The translations under genes and the position numbers were made by a program. A DNA stretch of 22,657 bases from Sterolibacterium sp964521075 (lineage in GTDB: Bacteria; Pseudomonadota; Gammaproteobacteria; Burkholderiales; Rhodocyclaceae), in NCBI GenBank assembly GCA_964521075.1, contig CAZFPI010000038.1:1-22657 (forward strand). The letters run 5' to 3'. Positions 1 through 9,737 of the stretch are shown here, one piece after another (within the stretch, counting starts at the first letter, position 1; each line of letters begins with the position of its first letter). The notes below the pieces were generated by a model. It made no database searches, was not told the DNA's origin, and saw only the letters and a program-made list of their open reading frames with translations.

Positions 1-1370
<1,370 letters not shown>

Positions 1371-1374
<4 letters not shown>

Positions 1375-2822
1375 TGGGCAAGATCACAGGTTTTCTCGAA
1401 TTCCAGCGTCTTTCCGAGGGGCAGCAGCCCGTCAAGGACCGCCTGAAGAATTACAAGGAGTTCGTCGGGCATCTCACCGACGAGCAGGCCGGGGTGCAAG
1501 GCGCGCGCTGCATGGATTGCGGCATTCCCTTCTGCAATAACGCCTGCCCGGTCAACAACATCATTCCGGACTGGAATGATCTGGTTTATCACCAGGACTG
1601 GCGGCAGGCCCTCGATGTACTGCATTCGACCAACAATTTCCCCGAATTCACCGGCCGCATCTGCCCCGCCCCCTGCGAGGCGGCGTGCACGCTCAACATC
1701 AACAGCGATGCCGTCGGCATCAAGTCGATCGAGCATGCCATCATCGACAAGGGCTGGGAGCAAGGCTGGATCACGCCGCAATTCTCGGCGCAGAAAACCG
1801 GCAAGCGTGTCGCCGTGGTCGGCTCCGGCCCGGCGGGGCTCGCCGCCTCGCAACAGCTGGCGCGCGCAGGCCATGCCGTCGTGCTGTTCGAGAAAAACGA
1901 CCGCATCGGCGGCCTGCTGCGTTACGGCATCCCCGACTTCAAACTGGAAAAATCGCACATCGACCAGCGCATGAAGCAAATGGCCGCCGAGGGCGTGGAA
2001 TTCCGCGTGAAGCAGCATATCGGCCAGGATGTCCCCGCAGCAAAGCTGCTGGCCGAATTCGATGCCGTGGTTCTTTCTGGCGGCGCAGAAAATCCGCGTG
2101 ATCTGCCCGTGCCGGGGCGCGAACTGGGCGGTGTGCATTTCGCCATGGAATTCCTCGCCCGGCAAAACAAGGTCGTCGCCGGTGACATGGCGACCAACCC
2201 GATCAGCGTCAAGGGAAAACATGTCGTTGTCATCGGCGGTGGCGACACCGGTTCCGATTGCGTCGGCACATCGAACCGTCATGGCGCGGCGAGCATCACA
2301 CAGATCGAGCTGATGCCGCGCCCGCCCGAACAGGAAAACGGCCCGCTGACCTGGCCTTACTGGCCCATGAAGCTGCGGACTTCCTCCTCGCACGACGAAG
2401 GCTGCACCCGGGACTGGGCGGTTGGCACCAAAGCCTTCATCGCAGGCAAGGGCAAAGAAGCTGACCGCATCAAGGCCATCCAGCTCGTTCGCCTCGACTG
2501 GAAAGACGGCAAGATGAGCGAAGTGCCAGGCAGCGAATTCGAACTGCCCGCCGACTTCGTCTTCCTTGCCATGGGCTTTCTGGGCCCGCAAGCGGCCGTG
2601 CTGGAAGCCTTTGGCGTAACGAAAGACGCGCGCGGCAACGCCTCGGCCAGCACCGATGACGCCCAGAATCTTCTGGCTTACCAGACTGCTGTGCCCAAGG
2701 TATTTGCTGCCGGTGACATGCGGCGCGGACAATCCCTGGTGGTCTGGGCCATCCGCGAAGGCCGCCAGTGCGCCCGTGCCGTCGACCAGTTCCTGATGGG
2801 CAGCACAACCCTGCCGCGTTAA
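1371..2822 (+). CDS. gltD: Glutamate synthase (NADPH) small subunit
   Basis: This is the beta subunit of glutamate synthase, which oxidises NADPH on FAD and passes electrons through iron-sulfur clusters to GltB. The product is 483 residues, normal for the family. Cys47, Cys50, Cys55 and Cys59 (CMDCGIPFCNNAC) and Cys98, Cys102 and Cys106 (CPAPCEAAC) supply the N-terminal cluster ligands. An FAD-binding GSGPAG lies at residues 151-156, and a second Rossmann motif for NADPH (VVVIGGGDTGSD) lies near residue 285. The conserved C-terminal FAD contact is AAGDMRRGQSLVVWAI. The start overlaps the gltB stop. AAGGAG at 1360-1365 serves either of two tandem ATGs (1371 or 1374). Translational coupling with gltB fits the fixed subunit ratio of the enzyme. 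Confidence 0.97.
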
Positions 2823-2863
2823 GCCTCAAACGTTTCACCCTGTCCGTTGTCGGGAGTCTTTGC

Positions 2864-4261
2864 ATGAATATCGTCATTCTCGCCGCCGGGCAGGGCAAGC
2901 GCATGCGCTCCGACCTGCCCAAGGTCCTGCAACCCCTGGCGGGCAAGCCCTTGCTGGCCCACGTCATCGCCACGGCCCGGGCACTCAAACCCTCGATGAT
3001 CTGCGTGGTATATGGCCACGGCGGCGAGCGGGTGCGGGAACGGCTGGCAGCGCAGGGCATCACCTGGGTCAGGCAGGAGCAGCAGCTGGGCACGGGTCAC
3101 GCCGTTTTGCAGACACTCCCCCACCTCGACCCGACCCGGCCAACCCTGGTGCTCTACGGCGATGTACCGCTGACCCGCCCGGAAACCCTGCAACGTCTGA
3201 TACAGACAGCACGCGAGCACAGCCAGGGCAAATGCGTCATGGCCCTGCTCACAGCCCATCTGGATAACCCCAAAGGCTATGGCCGCATCATTCGCGCCCC
3301 GGCAGGCCAGAATGAAGCCGGGGCCATCTTACGCATCGTCGAAGAAAAGGATGCCACCGACGAAGAACGCCGGATTGGCGAGACGAACACCGGCATCCTG
3401 TTCGCCCCCACCGATTCCCTGCGCCGCTGGCTGCCATCGCTTCGCAACCAGAATGCCCAGGGCGAGTATTACCTCACGGATATCGTCGGCCTGGCGGTCA
3501 AAGAGGGCATGACCATCTGTTCGTCCCAGCCGGATGCCGCCTGGGAAACCGAAGGCGTCAACAGCCCGGCGCAACTGGCCACACTGGAACGCATCCATCA
3601 GCGCAACATCGCCGACACCCTGCTGGAACAGGGGGTACGCCTGGCTGACCCGGCGCGCATCGACGTGCGTGGCGAACTGCTCTGCGGACGCGATGTTTTC
3701 ATCGACGTGAATTGCGTTTTTGAAGGCCGGGTCGAACTGGCCGACGGAGTAGTCATCGGCGCGAACTGCGTCATCAAGGATAGCCAGATCGGCGCGCGCA
3801 CCCGGCTCGCCCCCTTCTGCCACCTCGAATCGGCCACCCTGGGCGAAGCCGACGTGATCGGCCCCTACGCAAGACTCCGCCCCGGCGCAGCCCTGGGCGA
3901 TGACGTACACATCGGCAATTTCGTCGAAGTCAAAAACAGCACCATCGCCGACCATTCCAAGGCCAACCACCTGGCCTATGTGGGCGATGCCACCGTCGGC
4001 AGCCGCGTCAATATCGGCGCAGGCACGATCACCTGCAATTACGACGGCGCGAACAAGCACCGCACCATCATCGAAGACGATGTTTTCATTGGTTCGGACA
4101 CGCAGCTCGTCGCCCCGGTCACCGTCAAACGCGGTGCGACACTGGGGGCGGGCACAACGCTGACCAAAGACGCCGAGGCCGATACGCTGACGATCTCACG
4201 CGCAAAACAGCTCACCGTCCCCGGCTGGAAGCGGCCGGTGAAAGCGGAAAAGCCGTCCTGA
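2864..4261 (+). CDS. glmU: Bifunctional GlmU: UDP-GlcNAc pyrophosphorylase / glucosamine-1-P acetyltransferase
   Basis: This cytoplasmic enzyme acetylates glucosamine-1-phosphate and then couples it to UTP. The product, UDP-GlcNAc, feeds peptidoglycan, LPS and nucleotide-sugar synthesis. The N-terminal nucleotidyltransferase signature LAAGQGKRM is at residues 6-14, followed by the lysine of LPKVL. The C-terminal half is a left-handed beta-helix of hexapeptide repeats from about residue 250, with the acetyltransferase segment GAGTITCNYDG at 385-395. The product is 465 residues, close to the usual 455-460. The frame is open back to 2768 inside gltD. I chose ATG 2864 because the family signature begins there and GGGAG (2852-2856) sits ahead of it. 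The 41-nt gap after gltD suggests cotranscription. The product is also the likely substrate of the dehydratase at 15564-17420. Confidence 0.97.
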   Translation: MNIVILAAGQGKRMRSDLPKVLQPLAGKPLLAHVIATARALKPSMICVVYGHGGERVRERLAAQGITWVRQEQQLGTGHAVLQTLPHLDPTRPTLVLYGDVPLTRPETLQRLIQTAREHSQGKCVMALLTAHLDNPKGYGRIIRAPAGQNEAGAILRIVEEKDATDEERRIGETNTGILFAPTDSLRRWLPSLRNQNAQGEYYLTDIVGLAVKEGMTICSSQPDAAWETEGVNSPAQLATLERIHQRNIADTLLEQGVRLADPARIDVRGELLCGRDVFIDVNCVFEGRVELADGVVIGANCVIKDSQIGARTRLAPFCHLESATLGEADVIGPYARLRPGAALGDDVHIGNFVEVKNSTIADHSKANHLAYVGDATVGSRVNIGAGTITCNYDGANKHRTIIEDDVFIGSDTQLVAPVTVKRGATLGAGTTLTKDAEADTLTISRAKQLTVPGWKRPVKAEKPS

Positions 4262-4285
4262 CCGGCCCACCGCCCGGCCAACCCT

Positions 4286-4308
4286 GGTTTCCCCAACTCG
4301 GGGAAACC
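4286..4308. terminator. Perfect 9-bp hairpin after glmU (no T-tract)
   Basis: GGTTTCCCC (4286-4294) pairs exactly with GGGGAAACC (4300-4308) around a 5-nt loop. It sits 25 nt after the glmU stop. No run of T follows on either strand, so intrinsic termination is uncertain. It may instead be an RNA-stability hairpin. Confidence 0.45.
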
Positions 4309-4336
4309 TGTTGCTCAAAAAGGGTAAGTCGGGGGC

Positions 4337-4359
4337 AAACTTCGCCCTCCTGAAGTTTT
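4337..4359. other. Second hairpin with short T-run in glmU-4399 spacer
   Basis: AAACTTC (4337-4343) and GAAGTTT (4352-4358) form a 7-bp stem with an 8-nt loop. A short TTTT overlaps the 3' arm. It lies between the glmU hairpin and the flavoprotein gene starting at 4399. It could be a weak terminator or a leader structure of the downstream mRNA; the sequence does not decide. Nothing else recognisable lies in 4262-4398. Confidence 0.3.
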
Positions 4360-4398
4360 CCCCTTCCCCCTCATTGATCCGCGAAAGGTTGGCCCTCC

Positions 4399-5880
4399 AT
4401 GACCACGAACACCCACGACGTCATCGTCATCGGCGCAGGCTTTGGCGGCGCGGCATCCGCTGCCCTCCTGGCCAAAAAAGGCTTCAAGGTACTGCTGGTG
4501 GAGAAAAACAATCTCTCCGGTGGCAAGGCGATGACGCTCAACAAAAAAGGCTTCACCTATTCGGCCTGGCCGGTGATGGGCGCGCCCGTACAGGAAAACC
4601 AGTGCCAGCGGCTCATCGACGCGGTGGGGATCGGCGACAAAGTCACCCTGACCTCCTCGGATGCCGGCAGCTTCTACAAGACCCCGGAAGGCAAATACGA
4701 GCCCATGCCGAAGATGGACGGCAGCGTCGACCCGGTATCGCTGTTTGGCTGGCTGGGTATCGGCATGGAATCCTTCGAATCGGCCATGGGCTTTTTCGGC
4801 ACGCTGATCGCCATGCCGCCGGAAATGATCGACACTTACGAAGGGACGGATTTCGACAGCTTTATCAAGGCCGCCAACCTGCCGCATTCCCTGTATGCCT
4901 TCATCGTCAGCCTGTGTCTGGACGGCATGTTCATGGTTCCCGCCGACAAGCTCGACGCCGCCGAAGCGATCTACAGCCTGCAAGACGTTTTCCTGCGCGG
5001 GGGCGGCCTGTTTGCCCTGGGCGGCTTTGGCAAACTTTCAGATGCCTGCCTCGACGTCGTGCGTGACAACGGCGGGCAGGTGCTGATGCACACGCGGGTG
5101 AATCGCATCCTCGTTGAGCATGGCCGCGCCACGGGCATCGAAGTCAGCGGCAAGGATGGCTCGGGGAACGAAGGCGTTCAGCAATTCCGCGCCCCGATCG
5201 TCATCAGCAATGCCGGCATCCAGCCGACTGTGCTCAAACTGGCGGGTGAGGCGAATTTCCCTGCGGATTACGTTGCCCGCGTGAAGGGGCTGATCCCCTC
5301 CGAAGCCCTCCTGGGCTACCGCTACTTCCTGAAAAAACCGGTCACCGACAAAGGCTTCGGCGTCGTGTTTTCACAAACCAGCCCCTGGAGCAGCGAGCGG
5401 CTCAAGGAGGCCCATGCCGGGCGCGCCTCGCGTGAAGGCGTGCTCTACTTTGAAGTGCCGAACAATTACGACGCTTCGGCCGCGCCGGAAGGCAAGCAGG
5501 TCATCATCACCGGAACCTTCTGCCCGCCTGATCCGGACATGAGCCGGGAAGACATCCAGGCCTGGGCCGATGCCGGGGAAGAAATTTTCTTCGGCCTCTT
5601 TCCTGAAGCGCGCGATCTGGTCGAAGAAAAAGACCTCTACACAACCAAAAGCGTTTCCAACGCCACCCGCGACGCCACCCTGCCTGGCACAGGCGGCGAA
5701 ACCATTGGTCTGGCGCAGATCGTCGGCCAGTGCGGCAAGAGCAAACCGTCCATCGCCACGCCCTTGCCCGGCCTCTACCTCGTTGGCACGGATGCCGGTG
5801 GCCGTGGGGTGGGCACGCAGCAGGCCATCATGTCGGGCTTCAACGTCGCCGAAGCCGTGGAAAAAGCTTTACGCGGCTGA
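4399..5880 (+). CDS. Phytoene-desaturase/retinol-saturase-like FAD oxidoreductase, substrate unknown
   Basis: This is a 493-residue flavoprotein of the carotenoid-desaturase/amine-oxidase type (COG1233-like). The N-terminal dinucleotide-binding motif GAGFGGAASA is at residues 12-21, and an acidic residue (Glu35) ends the second strand. SGGKA follows, as in phytoene desaturases. Near the C-terminus PGLYLVGTDAGGRGVGTQQAIMSG is the second FAD contact typical of the fold. There is no signal peptide or clear membrane span. No crtB, crtE or other carotenoid gene is adjacent, so it is an orphan and its substrate cannot be named. Related proteins act as desaturases, isomerases, saturases or dehydrogenases on hydrophobic substrates. 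ATG 4399 was chosen because the Rossmann motif begins seven residues later; GAAAGG at 4382-4387 is a plausible but distant ribosome site. It ends 19 nt from the convergent cysQ stop. Confidence 0.8.
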   Translation: MTTNTHDVIVIGAGFGGAASAALLAKKGFKVLLVEKNNLSGGKAMTLNKKGFTYSAWPVMGAPVQENQCQRLIDAVGIGDKVTLTSSDAGSFYKTPEGKYEPMPKMDGSVDPVSLFGWLGIGMESFESAMGFFGTLIAMPPEMIDTYEGTDFDSFIKAANLPHSLYAFIVSLCLDGMFMVPADKLDAAEAIYSLQDVFLRGGGLFALGGFGKLSDACLDVVRDNGGQVLMHTRVNRILVEHGRATGIEVSGKDGSGNEGVQQFRAPIVISNAGIQPTVLKLAGEANFPADYVARVKGLIPSEALLGYRYFLKKPVTDKGFGVVFSQTSPWSSERLKEAHAGRASREGVLYFEVPNNYDASAAPEGKQVIITGTFCPPDPDMSREDIQAWADAGEEIFFGLFPEARDLVEEKDLYTTKSVSNATRDATLPGTGGETIGLAQIVGQCGKSKPSIATPLPGLYLVGTDAGGRGVGTQQAIMSGFNVAEAVEKALRG

Positions 5881-5899
5881 GGACGGGAAACCGGCAGTA

Positions 5900-6676
5900 T
5901 CAGTAGGTTCCGGACGCCACGAAATGCGGGTTATCCAGGCTGGGCTTGGCGTAGCGCAGTTCCTCGCCTGACAAGGTTTCCACCCCCCCGCCCGCTGCGG
6001 CCAGAACGGCGTGGCCGGCGGCGATATCCCATTCCATGGTGCGGCCCAGGCGCGGGTAGAGGTCGGCTTCGCCCGCCGCGACCAGGCAGAGCTTGAGCGA
6101 GGAACCGGCACTGACGAGTGAGGCCACCCGGATTTTCCGCTCGGCAAAGAAGGCGTCGAGAGCCGCAGCATCGCCATGCGAACGGCTGGCAACGACGGTC
6201 ATGCCCTCCTCCGGGGCGGGGCGACAGCGAATGGTGCGTCGGCCATTTTCGTCCTCGACGAACGCGCCACCCCCCGCGATGCCTGCATACAGCCGCCCCA
6301 GGCGGCCTAGCGCGGGGGCGAACACGACGCCCATCACGGGGCGTTGCTGCTCGATCAGCGCGATATTCACGGTGAATTCCCCATTCCGGCGGATGAATTC
6401 CCTGGTGCCATCCAGGGGGTCGACCAGCCAGAAACGTGAGGCCACTGCGGGAATCCGGCCTGCGGCGGCCGCTTCTTCGGAGATCACCGGAATGTCGGGC
6501 GTCAGGCGGGCCAGTTCGGCCAGAATGACCGCCTCGGCTTTTTCGTCGGCTTCGGTCACAGGCGAGTCATCGTTCTTGTCGCGAATTTCAAAATCGGTGG
6601 CGTAGATCGCCATGATGGCCGCCCCGGCCTGGTGGGCGATGGCGCAAAGATCGTCGATTGAAGGCAAGGATTGCAT
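5900..6676 (-). CDS. cysQ: 3'(2'),5'-bisphosphate nucleotidase CysQ
   Basis: CysQ is a Mg-dependent phosphatase of the inositol-monophosphatase superfamily. It removes the 3'-phosphate from PAP (and PAPS), preventing build-up of the by-product of PAPS use. The metal-site signatures are present: ISEE (residues 65-68), DPLDGT (86-91) and the C-terminal WDIAAGHAVLAAAGG. The product is 258 residues, close to the usual length of about 250. The frame stays open to 6775, but I chose ATG at 6674-6676 because the N-terminus then matches the family and a GGAAA lies about 8 nt upstream on this strand. It is transcribed divergently from cysD and cysNC, which fits a shared role in PAPS metabolism. The other IMPase-family possibility, inositol monophosphatase itself, is less likely given this neighbourhood. 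Confidence 0.92.
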   Translation of the reverse strand: MQSLPSIDDLCAIAHQAGAAIMAIYATDFEIRDKNDDSPVTEADEKAEAVILAELARLTPDIPVISEEAAAAGRIPAVASRFWLVDPLDGTREFIRRNGEFTVNIALIEQQRPVMGVVFAPALGRLGRLYAGIAGGGAFVEDENGRRTIRCRPAPEEGMTVVASRSHGDAAALDAFFAERKIRVASLVSAGSSLKLCLVAAGEADLYPRLGRTMEWDIAAGHAVLAAAGGGVETLSGEELRYAKPSLDNPHFVASGTY

Positions 6677-6811
6677 GACATTTTCCGTGGAAATGGCAAA
6701 TTTCGGCCGATATTGTCGCACCCCGGCTAAAATGGCGGATTGCGCGGCGAAACAATGAATGAACATTGAATTCATGAACCATGAACCCGCCGCTCCGGGA
6801 GATGATTAGCC
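6677..6811. promoter_or_regulatory. Divergent control region between cysQ and cysD with ATGAA repeats
   Basis: This 135-bp spacer must hold promoters for both cysQ and cysDNC. It contains four copies of ATGAA on the plus strand (6755-6759, 6759-6763, 6774-6778, 6781-6785), one TTCAT (6771-6775) and the 8-bp palindrome TGAATTCA (6767-6774). This AT-rich cluster stands out from the GC-rich surroundings. It is a plausible operator for a sulfur regulator such as CysB or Cbl, but no regulator is encoded nearby and I cannot assign a factor. No convincing paired -35/-10 boxes were found. The cysD ribosome site GGGAG is at 6797-6801. Confidence 0.45.
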
Positions 6812-7711
6812 ATGAGTTTGACCCACCTGCAACGCCTCGAAGCCGAGAGCATCCACATCCTGCGCGAAGTCGTCGCCGAAGCTGAAAATCCGGTGATGCT
6901 GTATTCGATCGGCAAGGATAGTGCCGTGATGCTGCATCTGGCGATGAAGGCGTTTTACCCGGCCAAACCGCCGTTTCCGCTGCTGCATGTCGACACGCGC
7001 TGGAAATTCCGCGAGATGTACACCTTCCGCGACCAGATGGCGCAAAAGCTGGGCATGGACCTCATCGTGCACATCAACCCGGAAGGGATCGAAAAGGATA
7101 TCAACCCTTTCACCCACGGCTCGGCTATCCACACGGACGTGATGAAGACCGAGGGGCTCAAGCAGGCACTCGACCAATACGGCTTCGATGCGGCCTTTGG
7201 CGGCGCGCGGCGCGACGAAGAAAAATCCCGGGCCAAAGAGCGGGTGTTTTCCTTCCGCTCGGCCCAGCATCGCTGGGATCCGAAAAACCAGCGTCCCGAA
7301 CTCTGGCGGCTCTACAACGCCCGCAAGCACAAGGGCGAGAGCATCCGCGTCTTTCCGCTGTCCAACTGGACGGAACTGGATATCTGGCAATACATCTATC
7401 TCCAGAACATCCCCATCGTCCCGCTGTACTACTCCGCCGTGCGCCCTGTCGTCGAACGTGACGGAACACTCATCATGGTCGATGACGAACGCATGCCGCT
7501 CAAACCCGGCGAAACGCCCCAGATGCGAAAGGTGCGCTTTCGGACCCTGGGCTGCTACCCGCTGACGGGTGCTGTGGAATCGGAAGCCGACACGCTGCCT
7601 GCCATCATCCAGGAAATGTTGCTGACCAAAACCTCCGAGCGTCAGGGGCGGGTGATCGACCATGACTCCGCCGCTTCGATGGAAAAGAAAAAGCAGGAAG
7701 GGTATTTCTAA
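6812..7711 (+). CDS. cysD: Sulfate adenylyltransferase subunit 2
   Basis: CysD is the catalytic subunit of ATP sulfurylase. It forms adenosine 5'-phosphosulfate (APS) from ATP and sulfate, driven by GTP hydrolysis in its CysN partner. The PP-loop motif SIGKDS is at residues 32-37. The conserved segments GGARRDEEKSRAKERVFSFR, PLSNWTELDIWQYI and GCYPLTGAVES follow. The product is 299 residues, as usual for the family. The start ATG 6812 has GGGAG 10 nt upstream. The stop codon abuts the cysNC ATG with no spacer, indicating an operon and probably coupled synthesis of the two subunits. Confidence 0.97.
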   Translation: MSLTHLQRLEAESIHILREVVAEAENPVMLYSIGKDSAVMLHLAMKAFYPAKPPFPLLHVDTRWKFREMYTFRDQMAQKLGMDLIVHINPEGIEKDINPFTHGSAIHTDVMKTEGLKQALDQYGFDAAFGGARRDEEKSRAKERVFSFRSAQHRWDPKNQRPELWRLYNARKHKGESIRVFPLSNWTELDIWQYIYLQNIPIVPLYYSAVRPVVERDGTLIMVDDERMPLKPGETPQMRKVRFRTLGCYPLTGAVESEADTLPAIIQEMLLTKTSERQGRVIDHDSAASMEKKKQEGYF

Positions 7712-9622
7712 ATGGCACACGTTTCCAACCTCATTGCCGAAGATATCGAGCAATACCTCAAGTCACACGAAACCAAGGAGCTGCTGCGCTTCATCACCTG
7801 TGGCAGCGTCGATGATGGCAAGAGCACACTCATCGGCCGCCTGCTCTATGAATCGAAGATGCTCTTCGAAGACCAGCTCGAAGCCCTCGAATCCGACTCG
7901 AAAAAGATGGGCACACAAGGCGAAAACCTCGATTTCGCACTGCTAGTCGACGGCCTCGCCGCCGAACGCGAGCAAGGCATCACCATCGACGTCGCCTACC
8001 GCTTTTTCTCCACCGACCGGCGCAAGTTCATCGTCGCGGATACCCCCGGCCATGAGCAATACACCCGCAACATGGTCACCGGCGCATCCACCGCCGATGT
8101 CGCCGTCCTCATGGTCGACGCACGCAAGGGCATCCTCACGCAAACGCGCCGTCACAGCTTTCTGGCCTCGCTAGTCGGCATCCGCCATGTGCTCGTGGCC
8201 ATCAACAAGATGGATCTGGTCGATTATTCCGAAGCGACCTTCAACGCCATCGTCGCGGATTACCAGGCCTTCGCCCGCCAGATCGGCCTCACGGACATCA
8301 CCTTCATTCCGCTATCCGCCTTCAAGGGTGACAACATCACCGAAGCCAGTGCCAACATGCCCTGGTATCGCGGCCCGGATTTGATGAATTATCTCGAATC
8401 GGTGGAAATCGACACCGACCGCATGCAGCGCGCGCCTTTCCGCTTGCCGGTGCAATGGGTCAACCGGCCCAATCTCGATTTTCGCGGCTTTGCCGGGACG
8501 ATCGCCGGAGGCCTCATCCGCGCGGGCGAGCGCATCCGCGTTCAACCCTCGGGGCGCGAAAGCACCGTGGCGCGCATCGTCACCGCCGATGGCGACCTCG
8601 ACCAGGCTGTGGTCGGCCAATCCGTCACGCTTACCCTGGCCGACGAAATCGACATCTCGCGCGGCGACGTAATTTCCACGATCGACGCCCCGGCCAGCGT
8701 GGCCGACCAGTTTGAAGCCACGATCGTCTGGATGTCGGACGAAGCCCTCCTGCCCGGCCGCCGCTATCTGCTGAAAACAGGGGCCAGCACGATCAACGCC
8801 GAAATCGGCACGATTCGCCACAAGGTCAATGTCAACACGCTGGAACAGCTTGCCGCCACCCGTCTTGAGCTCAACGAAATCGGCGTGTGTGCCCTGCATC
8901 TGGACAAACCCGTCGCCTTCGACCCCTACGTGGACAACCGCGAAACCGGCGGCTTCATCCTGATCGACCGGATGACGAACAACACCATCGCCGCCGGCAT
9001 GTTCTCCTTCGCCCTGCGTCGCGCGGGCAACGTCCATCTGCAAGCCGTCGATATCGACAAGGCCGCCCGCGCCGCCCAAAAACGTCAGAAACCCTGCGTG
9101 ATCTGGCTCACGGGGCTATCCGGTGCGGGCAAATCCACCATTGCCAATCTCGTCGAAAAACGGCTCTACGCGCTGGGCCACCACACCTACCTGCTCGATG
9201 GCGACAACATCCGTCACGGTCTTTCGAAAGACCTGGGTTTCACCGAAGCCGACCGCGTCGAAAACATCCGCCGTATTGCGGAAGTCGCCAGGCTCATGCT
9301 CGATTCCGGGCTCATCGTCATCACCGCCTTCATCTCCCCCTTCGCCGCCGAACGCCGCATGGCGCGGGCTCTCGTCGAAGAAGACGAGTTCATCGAAGTT
9401 CATGTCGCCACACCGCTGGCCGTGGCCGAAGCGCGTGATCCGAAGGGTCTCTACAAAAAAGCCCGCCGTGGCGAGCTGAAAAATTTCACCGGCATCGACT
9501 CCCCCTACGAAACCCCCGAAGCCGCCGAGCTGCGTATCGACACCAGCACCTGCACCCCCGACGAAGCCGCCGCAGAAGTGATCCGCGTCCTGCTGGAGAA
9601 AGGCATCATCAAGACGGATTAG
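7712..9622 (+). CDS. cysNC: Fused CysNC: sulfate adenylyltransferase GTPase subunit plus APS kinase
   Basis: This is a two-function protein of 636 residues. The N-terminal part is CysN, an EF-Tu-like GTPase that powers ATP sulfurylase. Its G1 motif GSVDDGKST is at residues 31-39, followed by DTPGHEQYTRNM near 110 and NKMD near 166, then two beta-barrel domains. From about residue 455 an APS kinase (CysC) domain follows. It has a P-loop GLSGAGKST at 468-476, LDGDNIRHGL, FISPFAAERR and DPKGLYKKARRGELKNFTG. The protein would make APS with CysD and phosphorylate it to PAPS. The same CysN-CysC fusion is known from NodQ-type proteins and from several proteobacterial CysNC proteins. It starts directly at the cysD stop. 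No PAPS reductase, sulfite reductase or sulfotransferase gene is visible in the window, so the fate of the PAPS is open. Confidence 0.96.
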   Translation: MAHVSNLIAEDIEQYLKSHETKELLRFITCGSVDDGKSTLIGRLLYESKMLFEDQLEALESDSKKMGTQGENLDFALLVDGLAAEREQGITIDVAYRFFSTDRRKFIVADTPGHEQYTRNMVTGASTADVAVLMVDARKGILTQTRRHSFLASLVGIRHVLVAINKMDLVDYSEATFNAIVADYQAFARQIGLTDITFIPLSAFKGDNITEASANMPWYRGPDLMNYLESVEIDTDRMQRAPFRLPVQWVNRPNLDFRGFAGTIAGGLIRAGERIRVQPSGRESTVARIVTADGDLDQAVVGQSVTLTLADEIDISRGDVISTIDAPASVADQFEATIVWMSDEALLPGRRYLLKTGASTINAEIGTIRHKVNVNTLEQLAATRLELNEIGVCALHLDKPVAFDPYVDNRETGGFILIDRMTNNTIAAGMFSFALRRAGNVHLQAVDIDKAARAAQKRQKPCVIWLTGLSGAGKSTIANLVEKRLYALGHHTYLLDGDNIRHGLSKDLGFTEADRVENIRRIAEVARLMLDSGLIVITAFISPFAAERRMARALVEEDEFIEVHVATPLAVAEARDPKGLYKKARRGELKNFTGIDSPYETPEAAELRIDTSTCTPDEAAAEVIRVLLEKGIIKTD

Positions 9623-9711
9623 CCCCATGGACGCGCTGGCGGCCCCCTCATCCCGGGCCACCTGAACCCCCCCCTGCCCCGCCCGCCTGCAAAGCTTGTC
9701 CGGATATGCAC

Positions 9712-9717
9712 TATACT
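9712..9717 (+). promoter_or_regulatory. Possible -10 element for the AraC-family gene
   Basis: TATACT matches the sigma-70 -10 consensus at five of six positions and lies in an otherwise GC-rich spacer (9623-9737). A weak -35 candidate, TGCAAA (9688-9693), is 18 bp upstream. If used, transcription would begin near 9724, which argues against the upstream TTG (9696) as the translation start of the regulator. Confidence 0.3.
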
Positions 9718-9737
9718 TGGCCCGTTCAGAATCTCCT

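Noticed and set aside
5881..5899. Bidirectional terminator between the convergent flavoprotein and cysQ genes
   Set aside because: Only a short imperfect inverted repeat is present and there is no T-tract on either side.
6806..7753. 315-codon minus-strand frame opposite cysD
   Set aside because: It mirrors cysD almost exactly, has no family resemblance, and would start inside cysNC.
9632..9665. Imperfect GC-rich hairpin after cysNC as a terminator
   Set aside because: The stem has a mismatch and no T-tract follows; support is too weak to list as a feature.
9696..9737. TTG start for the AraC-family protein
   Set aside because: It lies upstream of the only plausible -10 box and adds residues outside the usual family N-terminus.
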